From positions 120,230,270 to 120,294,269 of the forward strand of contig CM076995.1 in NCBI GenBank assembly GCA_039090855.1: a stretch of DNA of 64,000 nt, in the 5' to 3' direction. The DNA is from Macrothele yani (taxonomy: Eukaryota; Arthropoda; Arachnida; Araneae; Macrothelidae). Every line of letters starts with the position of its first letter. The stretch's first letter is position 1. The position numbers and the translations under genes were made by a program. The notes beneath the pieces are model-generated. The model did not search any database. It was given only the letters and a program-made list of their open reading frames with translations, and had not been told where the DNA came from. This document shows, one piece after another, positions 20,951 to 31,771 of the stretch.

Positions 20951-23900
20951 CTGAGAAAGAAATTGGAATAAAAGAAATGAATGGAACGGTAAGTATGTGG
21001 TCTGGAGTATGGGATAATGTTAGAGGCCAGAAAGGTGTAGGTGTGATTTTAAGTGAAAAGGTGAAGAACAACTTCATTCATTACAGCTGCATAAGTGAAA
21101 TAATTCTCTGGATTTGTTTGAAAGTGAAACTTCAGAGAATAGTGATTGTTGCGGTGTATGCTCCTTGTGATTTAGATCCTTGTGATAAGAAGGAAGATTT
21201 TTGGAATGAGCTAAAAGCTGTTTTGAGCCTGTTTGGTGCTAAAGAGAAAGTTATAATAGCAGAGGATTTCAATGCTAAAGTAGGTGTTCAGAATGGGATT
21301 TCTGATAACGTTCTGGGTAAGTTTAATGATCCTGATGTGAATGATAATGGTGAAAGATTAATTGAACTCTGTATCGAAAATAGATTGTGGGTATCCAATA
21401 GATTTTTTAGCCACAAGTATATCCACGCATACACTTGGGCAAATCATACTCTCGGATTAAAGAGTGTAATAGATTTTGTTGTTTATGATCAGCATCTGAA
21501 ACACTTATTTGTTGATACCATGTGATGAGAGGTGCAGATGTTGGCTCTGATCATTACTTGTTAGTGTCATTAGTGAAGCTAAATGTTGGCTGGAGAAAGA
21601 GCAATAGGAAGAAGCCTGTGATGAAAAGAATAAAGGTTGAAAGGCTCCATGAAGAACATCAGCATTACGCTGAATTACTCAGAAAACTTGTGAATGAGTT
21701 GAAGGCATGCAAGAAGGATGTAGAAAAGAAGTGGACATCTTTTGAGAACTGTGTTGTCATTGCGGCTTAAGAGGTCTGTGGTACTGCAACAGTGGGTAAC
21801 TTTTAAAAGTGACGCTTGGTGAAACAGTGAGGTTAAAAAAGCAGCAAAGAGAAAGAAGGAAACATACTTGGAGATGTTGCAAGGTAGAGTTTCCGAGGAA
21901 GAATATCGCTGTAAGAAGCGTGATGCAGCAAAGCTGGTTCGCTAGAGTAAGGCAAAAGATAGGAAGGAAAAGGAGGAAAGGCACAGTTTGGCTTTTTGGA
22001 AAGATAGAAAATCATTCTGGAGGTACATAAGACGTAAGAAAAAGAAGGGAAATAAAATTCTAAGTTGTGTAAAGAATAGGGTTGGAGAAATGATATGGAA
22101 ACCTAATGAGCTAAGTTTATGATGAGGTGAGTACTTCTGAGATTTATTAAGTCATGAAAGCAATGATAATTCTGAGGCAGAAGCAGATGATGTCATAGTC
22201 AGAGATGGAAGCTCTGGTGGGATCTCAAGAGAAAAGATATGTAAATCTCAAAAATCTCTTCAGAATGGTAAGGCTTCGAGAGTAGATGGCGTATCTGCTG
22301 AGATGTTAAAATATGGTGGTGGCTCTGTAATTGACTGCTTAACTGAAATTTACCAGTTATGTTGGGAGTTAGGAATGGTCCCTCAGAATTAGAGGGATGC
22401 TATCATTGTTCCCTTGTACAAGGGAAAAGTTGATCAGACTGCATGCAAGAATTATCGTGGTATCAGTTTGCTGAGTGTGCCACGAAAAGTGTTTGGAAAG
22501 GTCATTATTGACAAGGTATGAGGTCTTACATCAGAGAAAGTGTGGGATGTACAGATTGGTTTTATGCCTGGTAAGGGCTGCACTAATCACATTTTTGCAT
22601 TGTGCATGATGATTGAAAAGTACCTGTCTGTTGGTAAAAATGTTTGCTGCCTTTATAGATTTAAAGAAAGCTTATGACAAAGTAAACAGAACTCTTCTGT
22701 GGAAGGTATTAAAGAAATATGGTATCACTGGGAATCTACTTAGTAGTGTGAAAGCTATGTACGCTGGCAGTAGAGCATGTGTACGAGTGAATGGTGTTTC
22801 ATCGAAATGATTTTCTATTGGCACAGGAGTCGGGCAACAGTGGCGTACCCAGAGGGGGTGCAAAGGGCCATATGCACCCCCCAAAATAATTTTGTCTAGT
22901 ATTAAAAATTGAAAACAATTGTCTGTGCTGTTATTTTGCTAGTGTCGCCATTCTGGTCTTCCTTAAATTTCCCTTAGTTACTTCTTTATTTGGAATGGTG
23001 AGACAAGGTCACATATGCCTATTGTTAATGCCTATCACCCCTGTGTGCATTTCCCACTCATATGCCACCGAAGAAAGAAGAGAGCGAATTGGTGGTGTAT
23101 GTTGTAGTGGTCAGGGCGTCAGTCTAATGAATGGTGGGGGCTGGGGCCTGGGGGAGGGAAGAGATAAGCCTATTATCTTGCATACACACCATAGCAGGAA
23201 AACAGAAACGTAGAATGAACATTACTTTTTAATTAATAGTATTTGAGAAAAATAAAAATGCCTGTTCTCATGCACATTTTTTCGTCATTTTAGGAAGGAA
23301 TGATATTGTAGCTGCTCCGATAAAACCACGAATGTGAGAATTTTTTGATTGTTGACTTTACATTATATAAAGTTTTATTCACTGATGCATAATGCAGATG
23401 CAACTTGATGTAAATGTTATGTGTAGTGCTTGAACAGTCTGATGTAATTGTAGAAGTGATTCTTTGATGAAATTTAAATTTTAAATAGCGATAATTCAAA
23501 ATACAAAATTTCGCATTCGTGGTTTTGACATTGTGGCGATGATATGCACCCCCCAAAATTAATTTCTGGGTATGACACTGTCAGGCAAGGTTGTGTAATG
23601 CCACCCTATCTGTTTAATATGTTTAAAGATGCATGCATGCATGATGCCAAAATGGATAATACTGGTTTATGTCTTGGTAATATGTGTGTGTGTAGATTGC
23701 TCTATGCTTATGACACAGTCCTGTTGGCTGAGAGCAAATGTGAGTTGCAGAGTATGCTGGCCCGGATGTACAAAGTTTGTATGAAATTCAAACTGAGTAT
23801 AAATAAGGGGAAAACCAAAGTTATTGTTTTTGAGTGAGGAACTGTTTGTACTGAATGCAAGATAAGTCTTAATGGCACAGAGATTGACCAGGTGAATGAG

Positions 23901-24445
23901 TTTGGATATTTAGGAAACATGTTTGACAGAGAGAGCAAATTAGATAGCGAAATTAGTAGGCTAGTGAATTCCTCATTAAAAGTCATAGCTGCATTAGGAG
24001 GATTTCACAAGGATGATAGGTTCTCAAGAAAGTCCCAAATGGCTGTGTATGAAAGCGTAATTGTTCCTACTCTGATGTATGGCAGTGAAACCTGGGTACT
24101 GCAGAAAAGACATAGGAGTTGTTTGTGTGCTGGGATGGTTGTGGTAAGACATGCACTGATCATGTGAGGAATGATGTGTTGCAGATGTGCAATGTGAGGC
24201 AATATGTTGTTAGTAATGTGGAGACTAATATTTTTAGTTAGTTTGGCCATGTTGAAAGAATGAGGGATGAGGTGCTGATTAAGAGAATTTTTTCAGCCCA
24301 AGTAGCAGGAAAGAAAGGTAGAGGAAGGCCAAGGAAATCATGGGAGGACCAGATTCAGGAATGTCTGCTTGAGGAAAAGATTATGAGTGTGAAGTACAAA
24401 AGGTCTTGTGTGCCACGTGTGATGGATACTCGAGCAGTGTGCTGA
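20951..24445 (+). pseudogene. RTE-2 endonuclease/reverse transcriptase relic
   Basis: Ordered fragments: APE endonuclease (KEIGIKEMNGTVSMWSG, VIIAEDFNAKVGVQNG, where the usual GDFNA is EDFNA, and DVGSDHYLLVS), the RT finger/palm (MFAAFIDLKKAYDKVNRTLL, SVKAMYAGSRACVRVNG), an altered catalytic box (LLYAYDTVLLAES instead of YADD), and the C-terminal region (YGSETWVLQKRH, FGHVERM, GRGRPRKSWEDQIQECL). At least ten frameshifts or stops separate the pieces, and the catalytic Asp substitution alone would inactivate it. Confidence 0.8.
22838..23580. mobile_element. hAT MITE, 743 bp, 8-bp TSD
   Basis: It is inserted in the RTE-2 RT domain between 'SIGTGV' and 'GCVMPPYLFNM'. The ends read CAGTGGCGTACCCAGAGGGG and, in reverse complement, CAGTGTCATACCCAGAAATT, and both continue into GGTGCATAT/TGCACCCCCC. 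The flanks TCGGGCAA (22830-22837) and TCAGGCAA (23581-23588) are an 8-bp duplication with one change. No transposase is encoded. Confidence 0.85.
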
Positions 24446-24603
24446 GATCATTGTAAATGTTGAGACATTTGATACACAAACAGTAAGTAAATTCTAGTTC
24501 TATCAGTTAAATGTATACTTGGCACATTGTCTTTCTTCGAGGAGCTAACCTCTGAATCTCAGAGAACAGCTTAATGATATGTATGTCTGTATGTATGTAA
24601 AAG

Positions 24604-25139
24604 GAATACTTCCTGAACTCTCAAAAAGAAGAGGGAAAAATTAAGTGAAGTCATAGTTAATGCAGTAGAAAATTTTTACCAAGACGATAAAAATAGCAGG
24701 ATTTGTATGGGCCAAAAAAATTGTGTATCTGTCAGAATTAACAACTAAAAAAGGTACTGAAACAGAAGTGATTAATGTTGCATACATAATTTAAATGAGC
24801 TGTATGCTTCATTTAAAGAAAAATATCCAGAACACAAGATTGGGCAGTCTATTTTCTGCTCACCAAGACCAAATCGGTGGGTTCTATCCAGAGCTGCAGG
24901 CATGCATGTTGTTTGTCTTTGTAAGTATTACCAAAACATTTAAACTTATGATATATGGTACCAAATTACATACAAACTGTAAAGACTTGATCTTGTTTGT
25001 GATTGGAACAATGAGGATTGCATGTTTGACAAGTGAACAGATTGTCCATGTGGAGACATATGCTTTTTCACTTTTTTCATCCACGCAGGCCATGAGTATC
25101 TTCCCAGTTTTCATTTCCACAAGACATTGTATGGGTTCC
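24604..25139 (+). pseudogene. Relic of an uncharacterised arthropod-type protein
   Basis: Across three frames the readable pieces are AVENFYQDDKNSRICMGQKN, CVSVRINN, LNELYASFKEKYPEHKIGQS, IFCSPRPNRWVLSRAAGMHV, and VCLCKYYQNI followed in another frame by KLMIYGTKLHTNCKDLI. From memory this matches a protein found repeatedly in arthropod genomes as 'uncharacterized protein', with a conserved K-x-G-x-S-x-F-C-x-L-R-P-x-W block and a Cys/His-rich region. It behaves like a mobile gene of unassigned type. The relic starts directly after the RTE-2 tail and is cut on the right by hAT-B. It is frameshifted and non-functional here. Confidence 0.5.
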
Positions 25140-25286
25140 CATAAGCATAGCTGTCAAGTGTCCCGGTTTACCTGGATTCTGTCTGATTTCAAAAATATTT
25201 TCCGGGAATCAGATTTTTCTGCAAAAAATCTGGTTTTGTGATTTTCTTATTTTTTTCTTTTATTTATTTATTATGTATGGGTTTTA

Positions 25287-25321
25287 TCCCACAGCCAGTG
25301 TTGTCCACACTGGCTGTGGGA
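25287..25321. repeat. Perfect 14-bp-stem hairpin within hAT-B
   Basis: TCCCACAGCCAGTG and CACTGGCTGTGGGA pair perfectly around a 7-nt loop (TTGTCCA). It lies in the left subterminal region of hAT-B. It may be a transposase-binding palindrome or a remnant of another insertion. Confidence 0.75.
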
Positions 25322-25624
25322 ATTGGTAACAAACGGGGAGGGGGGATGTTCTTTTGTTAATCCATGGCACTTTGAGTGCCAAGGGCGTGTGTCCCGCGAT
25401 GATAGCAAGACTGCGAAATGTTCCGCTCACTCGAGTAAAGCTGTGCTCAGAGACTTGGAAAGTTGAAGTACTGGTTTATCACGTCACATCCACAGCACTT
25501 GTGTGGAGCCTCGTGGGAGTGGAAAGCTGTTTGCTAACGCTGAAGTTGAACGCTGATTCGGTACTTTGATCTTTCAAACCAAACAAGTTATGTTGCAAGT
25601 TATTATTTCAGTTCACAGCCCCAG

Positions 25625-26340
25625 AATGGACTAAAGATTTTTGAAAAAATATTCCGAAGAATTTGATTTGTAAAACCATCATGTGAGGGGGCAGTTTCAT
25701 TCATATTGCACTTTGTGTAACACTGATTTCTCTGTTTTTCGTGCTGGTTGTGGCATTATCGTCACACATGTTGGAACGAACAAGCACGTAAAAAACCACG
25801 GTAGCACAAAAAGTGTGTGCAACATGGATCGTTTTGTTTCAGTGCCGAATGATCTTCAAACGATTTGAGTAGAAGTTCTATTTCCCGGATTTTTATTGGA
25901 GCACAACACAGCACTAGCGGTAGCTGATCATGTTTCCCAAATGTTGTCAGTTTTGTTTCCTAACTCCCTAGAAGAGAGTAAAAAGATATGCATGTGGCAG
26001 AACAAAAAACTTTGCATATTGTTCAAGAAATTGCAGAATATTATTTAAAAAATGCCCTCTGTGCTATTAAGAGTGAACCGTTTTCTGTCTCAACTAATGG
26101 CAGTAATGATGCTGACAATCAGCTTTATTCAATTATGGTAACATACTTTGATTGCAAGCATGTGAGACGTATGCTTCTCTCTTTGCCATGTCTGGAAACC
26201 AGTTCAACAGGTGAAAATATTGTCAAATTTGTGTCTGAAGAATTTCAGCACCATGATATTCTTTGGATAAACTGTCTTGCCTTATGATAACATTCCTGTA
26301 ATGGTGGGGAGAAAAAATAGTGCCTTACTCTCTAAAAATG
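25625..26340 (+). pseudogene. hAT-B transposase relic
   Basis: Pieces in order: a zinc-finger-like YCTLCNTDFSVFRAGCG with a later H-x-K-H; then FLLEHNTALAVADHVSQML, VLFPNSLEES, KTLHIVQEIAEYYLKNAL, PFSVSTNGSNDADNQLYSIM, VTYFDCKHVRRMLLSLP, and HHDILWINCLAL. The arrangement matches the N-terminal half of a hAT-like transposase lineage common in arthropods, in which S-T-(D/N)-x-S-N-D precedes the DDE core. The C-terminal half is absent, and several frameshifts are present. It shares layout with the hAT-A transposase (FDETTNTQVKRQLDV). Confidence 0.65.
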
Positions 26341-26551
26341 AAGCTCATTAACAAGGTTTGTTAATCTTATTTTATTCTTAAATACTAATTTTTTGTAAAT
26401 ATTTCTTTTTGTATTAAGTAATTAATTGTAATAAAATTATAAAGGAACCTATAATATATAATTTTATTATTTATAAATTGTAAATACGTGCCGCCGAATG
26501 TGCGTTGATGTCCCGTTTTTTTATTTTGAAAAGTTGGCAGCTCTGCATAAG

Positions 26552-27618
26552 CCATATTTTACAAAAAATTGACTCCAATGGAAGTGAACACAGTGACTGG
26601 CCATTGTTACAATATCATGGAAAGACTAATAACATTCCTCAAACAATGAATTCATTTTTCTCAATGCAACTACAACACCAATAGAACTGTAACTAGTTTT
26701 AAATTTTTCATAGTTATTGTATTAATATATGTAAATGTTATTCTTTCTGTATAACTCATATATGTAAAATGGATGTTTGTAAACCGTACACTCATAATCA
26801 GATAAATTTATTTTGTTGATTGCCTTGTGTTATTTTTAAATATTTCTTTATGTTAATGTATAATAAAATGTTACTGTACTATTTATGTTTTCTTACATAT
26901 TTAAGATGATTTAAAAGCAACCCATGATCACAAGTTCACAAATAAAAATGGTCATATTTATCCATTATTTTGCTGTAGCACAGCCTTAAAACTACTTAAG
27001 CCTGCAAGTTTTGCAGGTTTACACCTAAGACCACATTGCTGTGTAAATATTAGAATTTTAAGACCTGTCCTTTTGAGACATCTGGCCTTAAAAAATGGCC
27101 ATTTTATTGTCTGGGCTATGTTTGAAGCTGCATAGAAAAAAAAGGGAGAGAGTCTCAGATTTCAAAATTGGTAAATTAATAGTTCAACTAAATACATGTA
27201 TGCATAAAAAGTCTATAAAGTCTGAGACTTTTGCCATTCTTAAGAAATTTAAATTATGCTTAAAATTAGAAATTTAAGAGGAACCATTAAGCATTTTGTA
27301 AGGGCCATTTCATGCATTTGCACAATAGATAGCTAATACATTGATTTTCAAAAGTGTAGAATATTTAATGTAGAAAACAATTATCTTTATTTGAACGTGA
27401 TAGCTCTCATAGTAAAGAAGTTATTAAATTTTCTGTAAACATCGATTTCAGTCAAAAATGCTGTGCAGAGCCAAAAAAAAAAAAAATGGCAGCCACAAAA
27501 ATTTAGTAAAAAAAATTTTTTTGCTATTTTTGAAGTGTCAATATATTGAGAATATTGTATGCAAAATATAAAAAATATTTTAAGATGTCAAGCAACAATT
27601 TATGCCGATGAGCCATTA
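26552..27618. other. AT-rich DNA without a recognised gene
   Basis: This includes the short continuation of the 24604-25139 relic to the right of hAT-B (about 26560-26690), then unassigned AT-rich sequence with polyadenylation-like motifs and short chance ORFs. No terminal repeats were found. Confidence 0.4.
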
Positions 27619-27624
27619 CATTAT

Positions 27625-28535
27625 CAGACGTGCCAATTCTCCGGATTTAGGCGGGAGACCGGATTTTCAGCCCTTCCTCCCGCCCTCCGAATGAATGTCG
27701 AATTCTCCCGATTTTCACCGAGAATTAGCCGTTAGGATGGTTGAAATTCCATCAACCTCCGTGATTTCGATCCGCCTGTGAAATCTTTTCTTTTCTGTGT
27801 CGATGCAAGGCGGCATTAATTATCAGTTTTGTACTTTTCCTCTCCTATCTTCAAAAAGAAAGCCGCCCAGGTGGCACAGTGGTCAAGCGCTGGCTTCTGA
27901 CCAATTGTCAGAGATGAGTCTGAAAAAATGTGCTTTAAAAATTTTTCTCCCAGTCCGATTGTCATACGACAAATTCACCAATGAACTCGCCCACTCTGGC
28001 ACTAGAATGCCAGGTAGGGTCAGTAATTGATTGACAGATGGGAACTGCTCTGCTTTTTCCTTGCAGTTTATTCTGTTAACCCCTCACCTCAACAGAGCCG
28101 CACACATTCTAAGTGATGGTAAACAGTTTAGTTGCGGCAAATTCACTTAACAGCAAAATGGAGTAGTTACAGTTGTCCTCATCTTGTAATGAAAGGCGAT
28201 GTTAGTACGATGCTTACTGTCATCTTTGTCTTCGTGCACAACCTAAAGAAGAAACGAAAAACAGTTGGCTGCTATTTTATTCGTAAAAAAACTACATGCG
28301 GGCCATTTTACGTTTTCGTTATCTTGTGGAATCGAAGTTCCTGAAAACGAATTTCAGTAGGGGGAGGGGGGTGTCGCATTTTCGCACTGTTTTTTTTTTT
28401 CTCCAGAACTCCTAGCGGACCAATAATACCACTCCTAGAAAATTGTTCCTACGTCTGGAAAATGTCGATAAAAATAGGTCTCGTGTGATTTTATGAGCTG
28501 GAAAAATCTTCAGATTTTGAAGGTTGGCATGTCTG
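27625..28535. mobile_element. hAT-C: non-autonomous hAT-like element, 911 bp, 6-bp TSD
   Basis: Ends CAGACGTGCCAA and, in reverse complement, CAGACATGCCAA match at 11 of 12 positions, flanked by CATTAT at 27619-27624 and 28536-28541. The left subterminal region is rich in TCTCCGGA, TTCTCCCG and TCCCGCC. It carries a tRNA-like SINE head near 27867. No transposase is present. It sits at the very end of the Tc1 copy that follows. Confidence 0.75.
27867..28120 (+). mobile_element. Decayed tRNA-type SINE within hAT-C
   Basis: The 5' head 'gccgcccaggtggcacagtg' carries an A-box (TGGCACAGTGG) resembling the SINE at 38594, but the B-box is not recognisable and the body differs. It is either an old SINE or a related family. 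Confidence 0.4.
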
Positions 28536-29400
28536 CATTATGACCACTTACCTAATAAGCTGTAGGACCCCCATTAGCTCCATTAGCCCGCCAAACAGCT
28601 GCCACTCAGCAAAGCATCGATTTGATGAGGTGACGATAGGTATCCTGGGGTATCTGGTACCATAAAGTCAACAGCATGTCCTCCTCCAATCCCCGTACAT
28701 TTCGGGGGGGTGATTTAGCGTAAACCTGTGTTTCCAAGTTGAACTACAAATGTTAAATTGGGTTCATGTCAGGTGAATATGGAAGCCAGGGCATTAACAG
28801 AAAGTCACGAGCATGTTCCTCAAACCACCCCTTTACGATTCTGGCAGTGTGGCAGGGCGCATTATGCTGTTAGTAATGGCCATCACCAGCAGGGAACACA
28901 GGTGCCATGAATGGGTGAACTTGGTCTGCAACAATGTTTAGATACCTGGCAGCTGTCAGGGATTGTGCTATTGGTATAATGGGGCCTAAAGTGTCCCAAG
29001 AAAACATCGCCCACAGCATAAGACCGCCGCCGGCCTGTTTCTGCCCAACAGTGCATCCAGGTGCAATAGCCTCCATTGGTAATTGGCTTGTTCGCGCTCA
29101 GCCATCTACGTGATGCATCAGGAATTTTGATTCGTCAGACCAGGCCACTTTCTTCTAATCATCCACGATACAAATTCGGTGATCTTTGGCCCATTTCATG
29201 CGTTGTTGGCGATGACTTGCAGTGAGCATGGGGACCCAGCTGGGTCTTCGGCTACGCAGGCCAATGTGCAGAAGGCTGTGATGAACTGTGTGCTGTGACG
29301 CATTGCCCTGATCACCACTGTTGTAGCTGTGGGTGATTTGTCGCACTTGTGGCCCTGCGTTCAATGCACGACAGTGTCCACTGCCCTCTGGCATCACCTT
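28536..29400 (-). mobile_element. Tc1-A: Tc1-family transposon relic
   Basis: Minus-strand sequence from about 29400 to 28541 covers the C-terminal two-thirds of a Tc1 transposase plus the terminal GGTGGTCATAATG-type end at 28536-28548, where hAT-C inserted. The distal end and N-terminal part of the element were not located. Confidence 0.75.
28600..29397 (-). pseudogene. Tc1-like transposase relic (Tc1-A)
   Basis: Minus-strand pieces: ASHRQQRMKWAKDHRICIVD; WSDESKFLMH (DDE first region); then VGQKQAGGGLMLWAMFSWD, LGPIIPIAQSLTAARYLNIV, ADQVHPFMAP. After a stop comes QHNAPCHTARIVKGWFEEHA, where the usual catalytic QDNAPCH Asp reads His, then DFLLMPWLPYSPDMNPI. The family cuts DNA at TA sites in the nucleus. 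At least four stops plus the Asp change make it inactive. Confidence 0.75.
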
Positions 29401-29778
29401 TCATATTAATTTTAAGTCATGTAATATAGTATTTCAGTAAAGATGTCTTTAATATATATTTTTGTGAAAACTGATCAGTGTTCTGTGAAATTGCAAAGAA
29501 GCTCTTGATCAAAAATGTTTTGTAAACTATTGCTGCAGATATATGTCAACCAAATTAATGGGTTTGTGATTCTGAAATATTTTATACAAACTTTGTTTGA
29601 AATAATAAATTCATTTCAGCATTTTTTGTTAGTGATTTGATCAACCATTCTTTAATAATGGTAACCATTGTAGAGCATGTATGTTTTATATGCCACTTTT
29701 TTTTTAAAGTATTTGTCAGCATTGTATTTGCTTTAATATATTGTTTTACTTAAAACTGAGCATAAATACACCTTTTAG
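29401..29778. other. Intronic DNA before the first TM9SF2-like exon
   Basis: AT-rich intron sequence with a T-rich stretch at 29697-29705 ahead of the acceptor. No element was recognised. Confidence 0.5.
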
Positions 29779-29908
29779 GATTGTGGATAACATGCCAGTA
29801 ACATGGTGCTACCTTGTTGAAAGCAACCAACAGTTTTGTTCCACTGGTTTTCCTATGGGATGCTATGTAAATTCAGCTGGCCTTCCCAAAGATGCTTGTG
29901 TTATGAAT
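29779..29908 (+). CDS. TM9SF2-like nonaspanin, internal exon (luminal domain)
   Basis: Forty-three codons read IVDNMPVTWCY, then QFCSTGFPMGCYV, then PKDACVMN. This is a hallmark of the N-terminal luminal domain of transmembrane-9 superfamily proteins (EMP70/nonaspanins), closest from memory to TM9SF2. These are nine-pass proteins of the Golgi and endosomes implicated in membrane-protein trafficking. The exon is bounded by a pyrimidine-rich acceptor ending TTTTAG and a donor GTAAGT. The first base is the third position of a split codon; the family has Trp there (HW-IVDNM), which fits TG|G. The exon ends in phase 0 after ATG AAT. The next exon continues in frame at 56493. No stop codon or frameshift is present, unlike every neighbouring ORF, so this is live host coding sequence. 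TM9SF4 is less likely because the NMPVTWCY block fits TM9SF2 better. Confidence 0.9.
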
Positions 29909-30426
29909 GTAAGTTTAAAACATTTTATGCTGTTGATATCTATATGGAAAAATTTTTCAGAGTTATTATTTTCTGTTTTATCAAAGTACAGTATATGCTT
30001 TGCATTATTATTTATTATGGTGATGTGCTTTGCTGTTTCATTAAAATATGCCTCAATGTCCTAATTAATCGTAATGTAGGAAAACGGAGAATTGAGTTTT
30101 TAAGTAATGTTTTACATGGTCCGTACGCATCCTGAAATCCTGGAAAAGTCCTGGAATTCCATGTTGTCCTGGAAGAACCTTGGAAATATCCTAAAATTCT
30201 GTTACATATCCTGGAATTTTATCCATTCCTGTCTTTTTTGTCCCTGCATGATCTTTTGTAGTTGTGGATTTTTCTACTGACATAGCTTATGTCCGACCCC
30301 ACACCCTGCAAAATGCGGGGGAGGGGATGCTGTTGGTTTTCTTGTCTGTCAGGAGGACTGAAGCTGCATTATTAGCATCCTTTAAGTCATGCTTATGTTA
30401 TCACTTTGTCTGTCAGGTCAAGCTGT

Positions 30427-30565
30427 GATCACATTCCTCCTATAATTCCTAAAATTCCTAATATTTTGTGACCCTTAAATTCCTAAAATTATACCAAACA
30501 TTTATTATTATTCCTAAAATTTTCATAAAAAGCTAATTTATTAAAAATACAACCGAAATTACTTG
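30427..30565 (+). mobile_element. hAT-A left-end fragment
   Basis: 'tgatcacattcctcctataa', 'aattcctaatattttgtgac' and 'ttattaaaaatacaaccg' repeat the left terminus of hAT-A (11670-11810) at about 90% by eye. No right end is present; it is a solo terminal piece with four CCTAAAATT-type motifs. Confidence 0.75.
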
Positions 30566-30745
30566 GAGGTACATCCGGCGCGTGGCTGGAAAACCCTGGG
30601 TTCGACTCCCGGTGGCGGCCGGTGAGAATTTTTCTGTGACTCACTTGTGGACGTGGCGAGAGCAAGGATCTTGGTTTGATGCTCCTGGTCCACGTTAAAT
30701 TTCTGTATTAATTAAAAATTCTTTGTTTATTGGAGAACATTTTTG
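30566..30745 (+). mobile_element. Possible tRNA-related SINE fragment
   Basis: 'ctgggttcgactcccggtgg' contains a perfect B-box (GGTTCGACTCC). It is followed by a unique body ('gactcacttgtggacgtggc', 'gatgctcctggtccacg') and an A-rich end. No A-box was found, so the 5' head is truncated. It is not the same family as 38594-38814. Confidence 0.45.
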
Positions 30746-30770
30746 GTGCAAAATGTTTCTCATAATTTCA

Positions 30771-31560
30771 CATTTTTCTTAACGCACAAGTGTGCCACTA
30801 GAGGGCATAAGTTCACGTTTCCGTTTGCAGCAATATCTGCAGGACTAAAAAACCTGATTGAAAAATACCCTTTTTCGATCAGATACTACTAACTATGAAA
30901 ACTCTTTGTGTGTATTTTCTTCCCAAAATAATGCACAATTTCGTCACTAGGGGGCACAAATATTTAATTTATTTTTCTCAATATCTGTACTTCTTAATGT
31001 CCGATTTAAAAAATTCTTTTAATACCGGATACCATTTACCTTATGGAACACTTTAGGTTTGTATTTGAGGAGGTCAGTGGTTCACAATTATACTGCTTGG
31101 TGGTGTTTGTGTACTTCTGTTTACAGCTATATCTCTCTTAAAAATCCTATTGAGAAATTTCTTTTTTTTTTAACTGTATGCATTTGTTATAATAAAGATA
31201 GGGAGTGAATAAGATTTTTGTTAGCCTACAATAAGAAGATCCTCTTCAAATAATGTACAACTTTCCCCCATGGGTTGTGAAGGTAAAAACGATTTTCTTG
31301 CTTTCACTGCTTCCAGGAAATGTGTTTGAAAAGTTATTTTTCCTTAGCCTAGCTTTTGCCATAAAAAATACTTTTTGTCTGTTTTCAGCTTTTCCATTAT
31401 GCAAAATTCTTCCACTAAAAGGCATAGAGTTTTATCATGTTTCCTTCTATATCTCTTCTTTTAACTGTTCAATTTGAAAATCTTTGTCTAGCTGATACCT
31501 TCCTTCTGCTATAAGAAACTTTTTGTGTGCCATTTGTTAATTTTCGTAACATACTTTTTA
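30771..31560. repeat. ~147-bp tandem repeat array with CTCF-like boxes (copy A)
   Basis: Successive units share this order: ATGCACAA-TTT, a CACTAGAGGGC-type box, a variable segment with TTTCTGTTTACAGC, AATATCTG, TCTAAA, GATTGAAAAATTCTTTTT and TCAGATAC. Strong boxes are CCACTAGAGGGC at 30795-30806 and TCACTAGGGGGC at 30944-30955. Homologous to 40425-41250 in copy B. Confidence 0.8.
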
Positions 31561-31771
31561 GCCACTGGTGGAAATAAGTAACTGATTTTTTTATTTTTTT
31601 TGTGGGTTATTTTGACCTTTACTGAAATTTGCTAATGAATGCTTTATGTAAAAGTTTGCCATGAAATCAGATTGCTTTCTAATATCATAAACTTAAATCC
31701 GGTTGTTTCTTAGTATTTTGTGAGCTTAAGTAATCAGTTTCCATCTTCTATGATTATTCTTCTAATCATGC

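Larger units (their letters stand above)
20951..24600 (+). mobile_element. RTE-2 copy a: decayed non-LTR retrotransposon
   Basis: A plus-strand relic of a second RTE-like LINE family, truncated at its 5' end and ending in 'ctctgaatctcagagaacag' and a TATG/TCTG-type tail at 24575-24600. It contains many stops and frameshifts and is interrupted by a hAT MITE at 22838-23580. Other copies of the family lie at 36355-36612 and 45272-48975. Confidence 0.85.
25146..26545 (+). mobile_element. hAT-B: hAT-like element, 1.4 kb, 6-bp TSD
   Basis: Ends CATAGCTGTCAA (left) and CAGAGCTGCCAA (right, reverse complement) match at 10 of 12 positions. An exact 6-bp flanking duplication, CATAAG, lies at 25140-25145 and 26546-26551. 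The interior has a perfect hairpin at 25287-25321 and a transposase relic. Confidence 0.75.
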
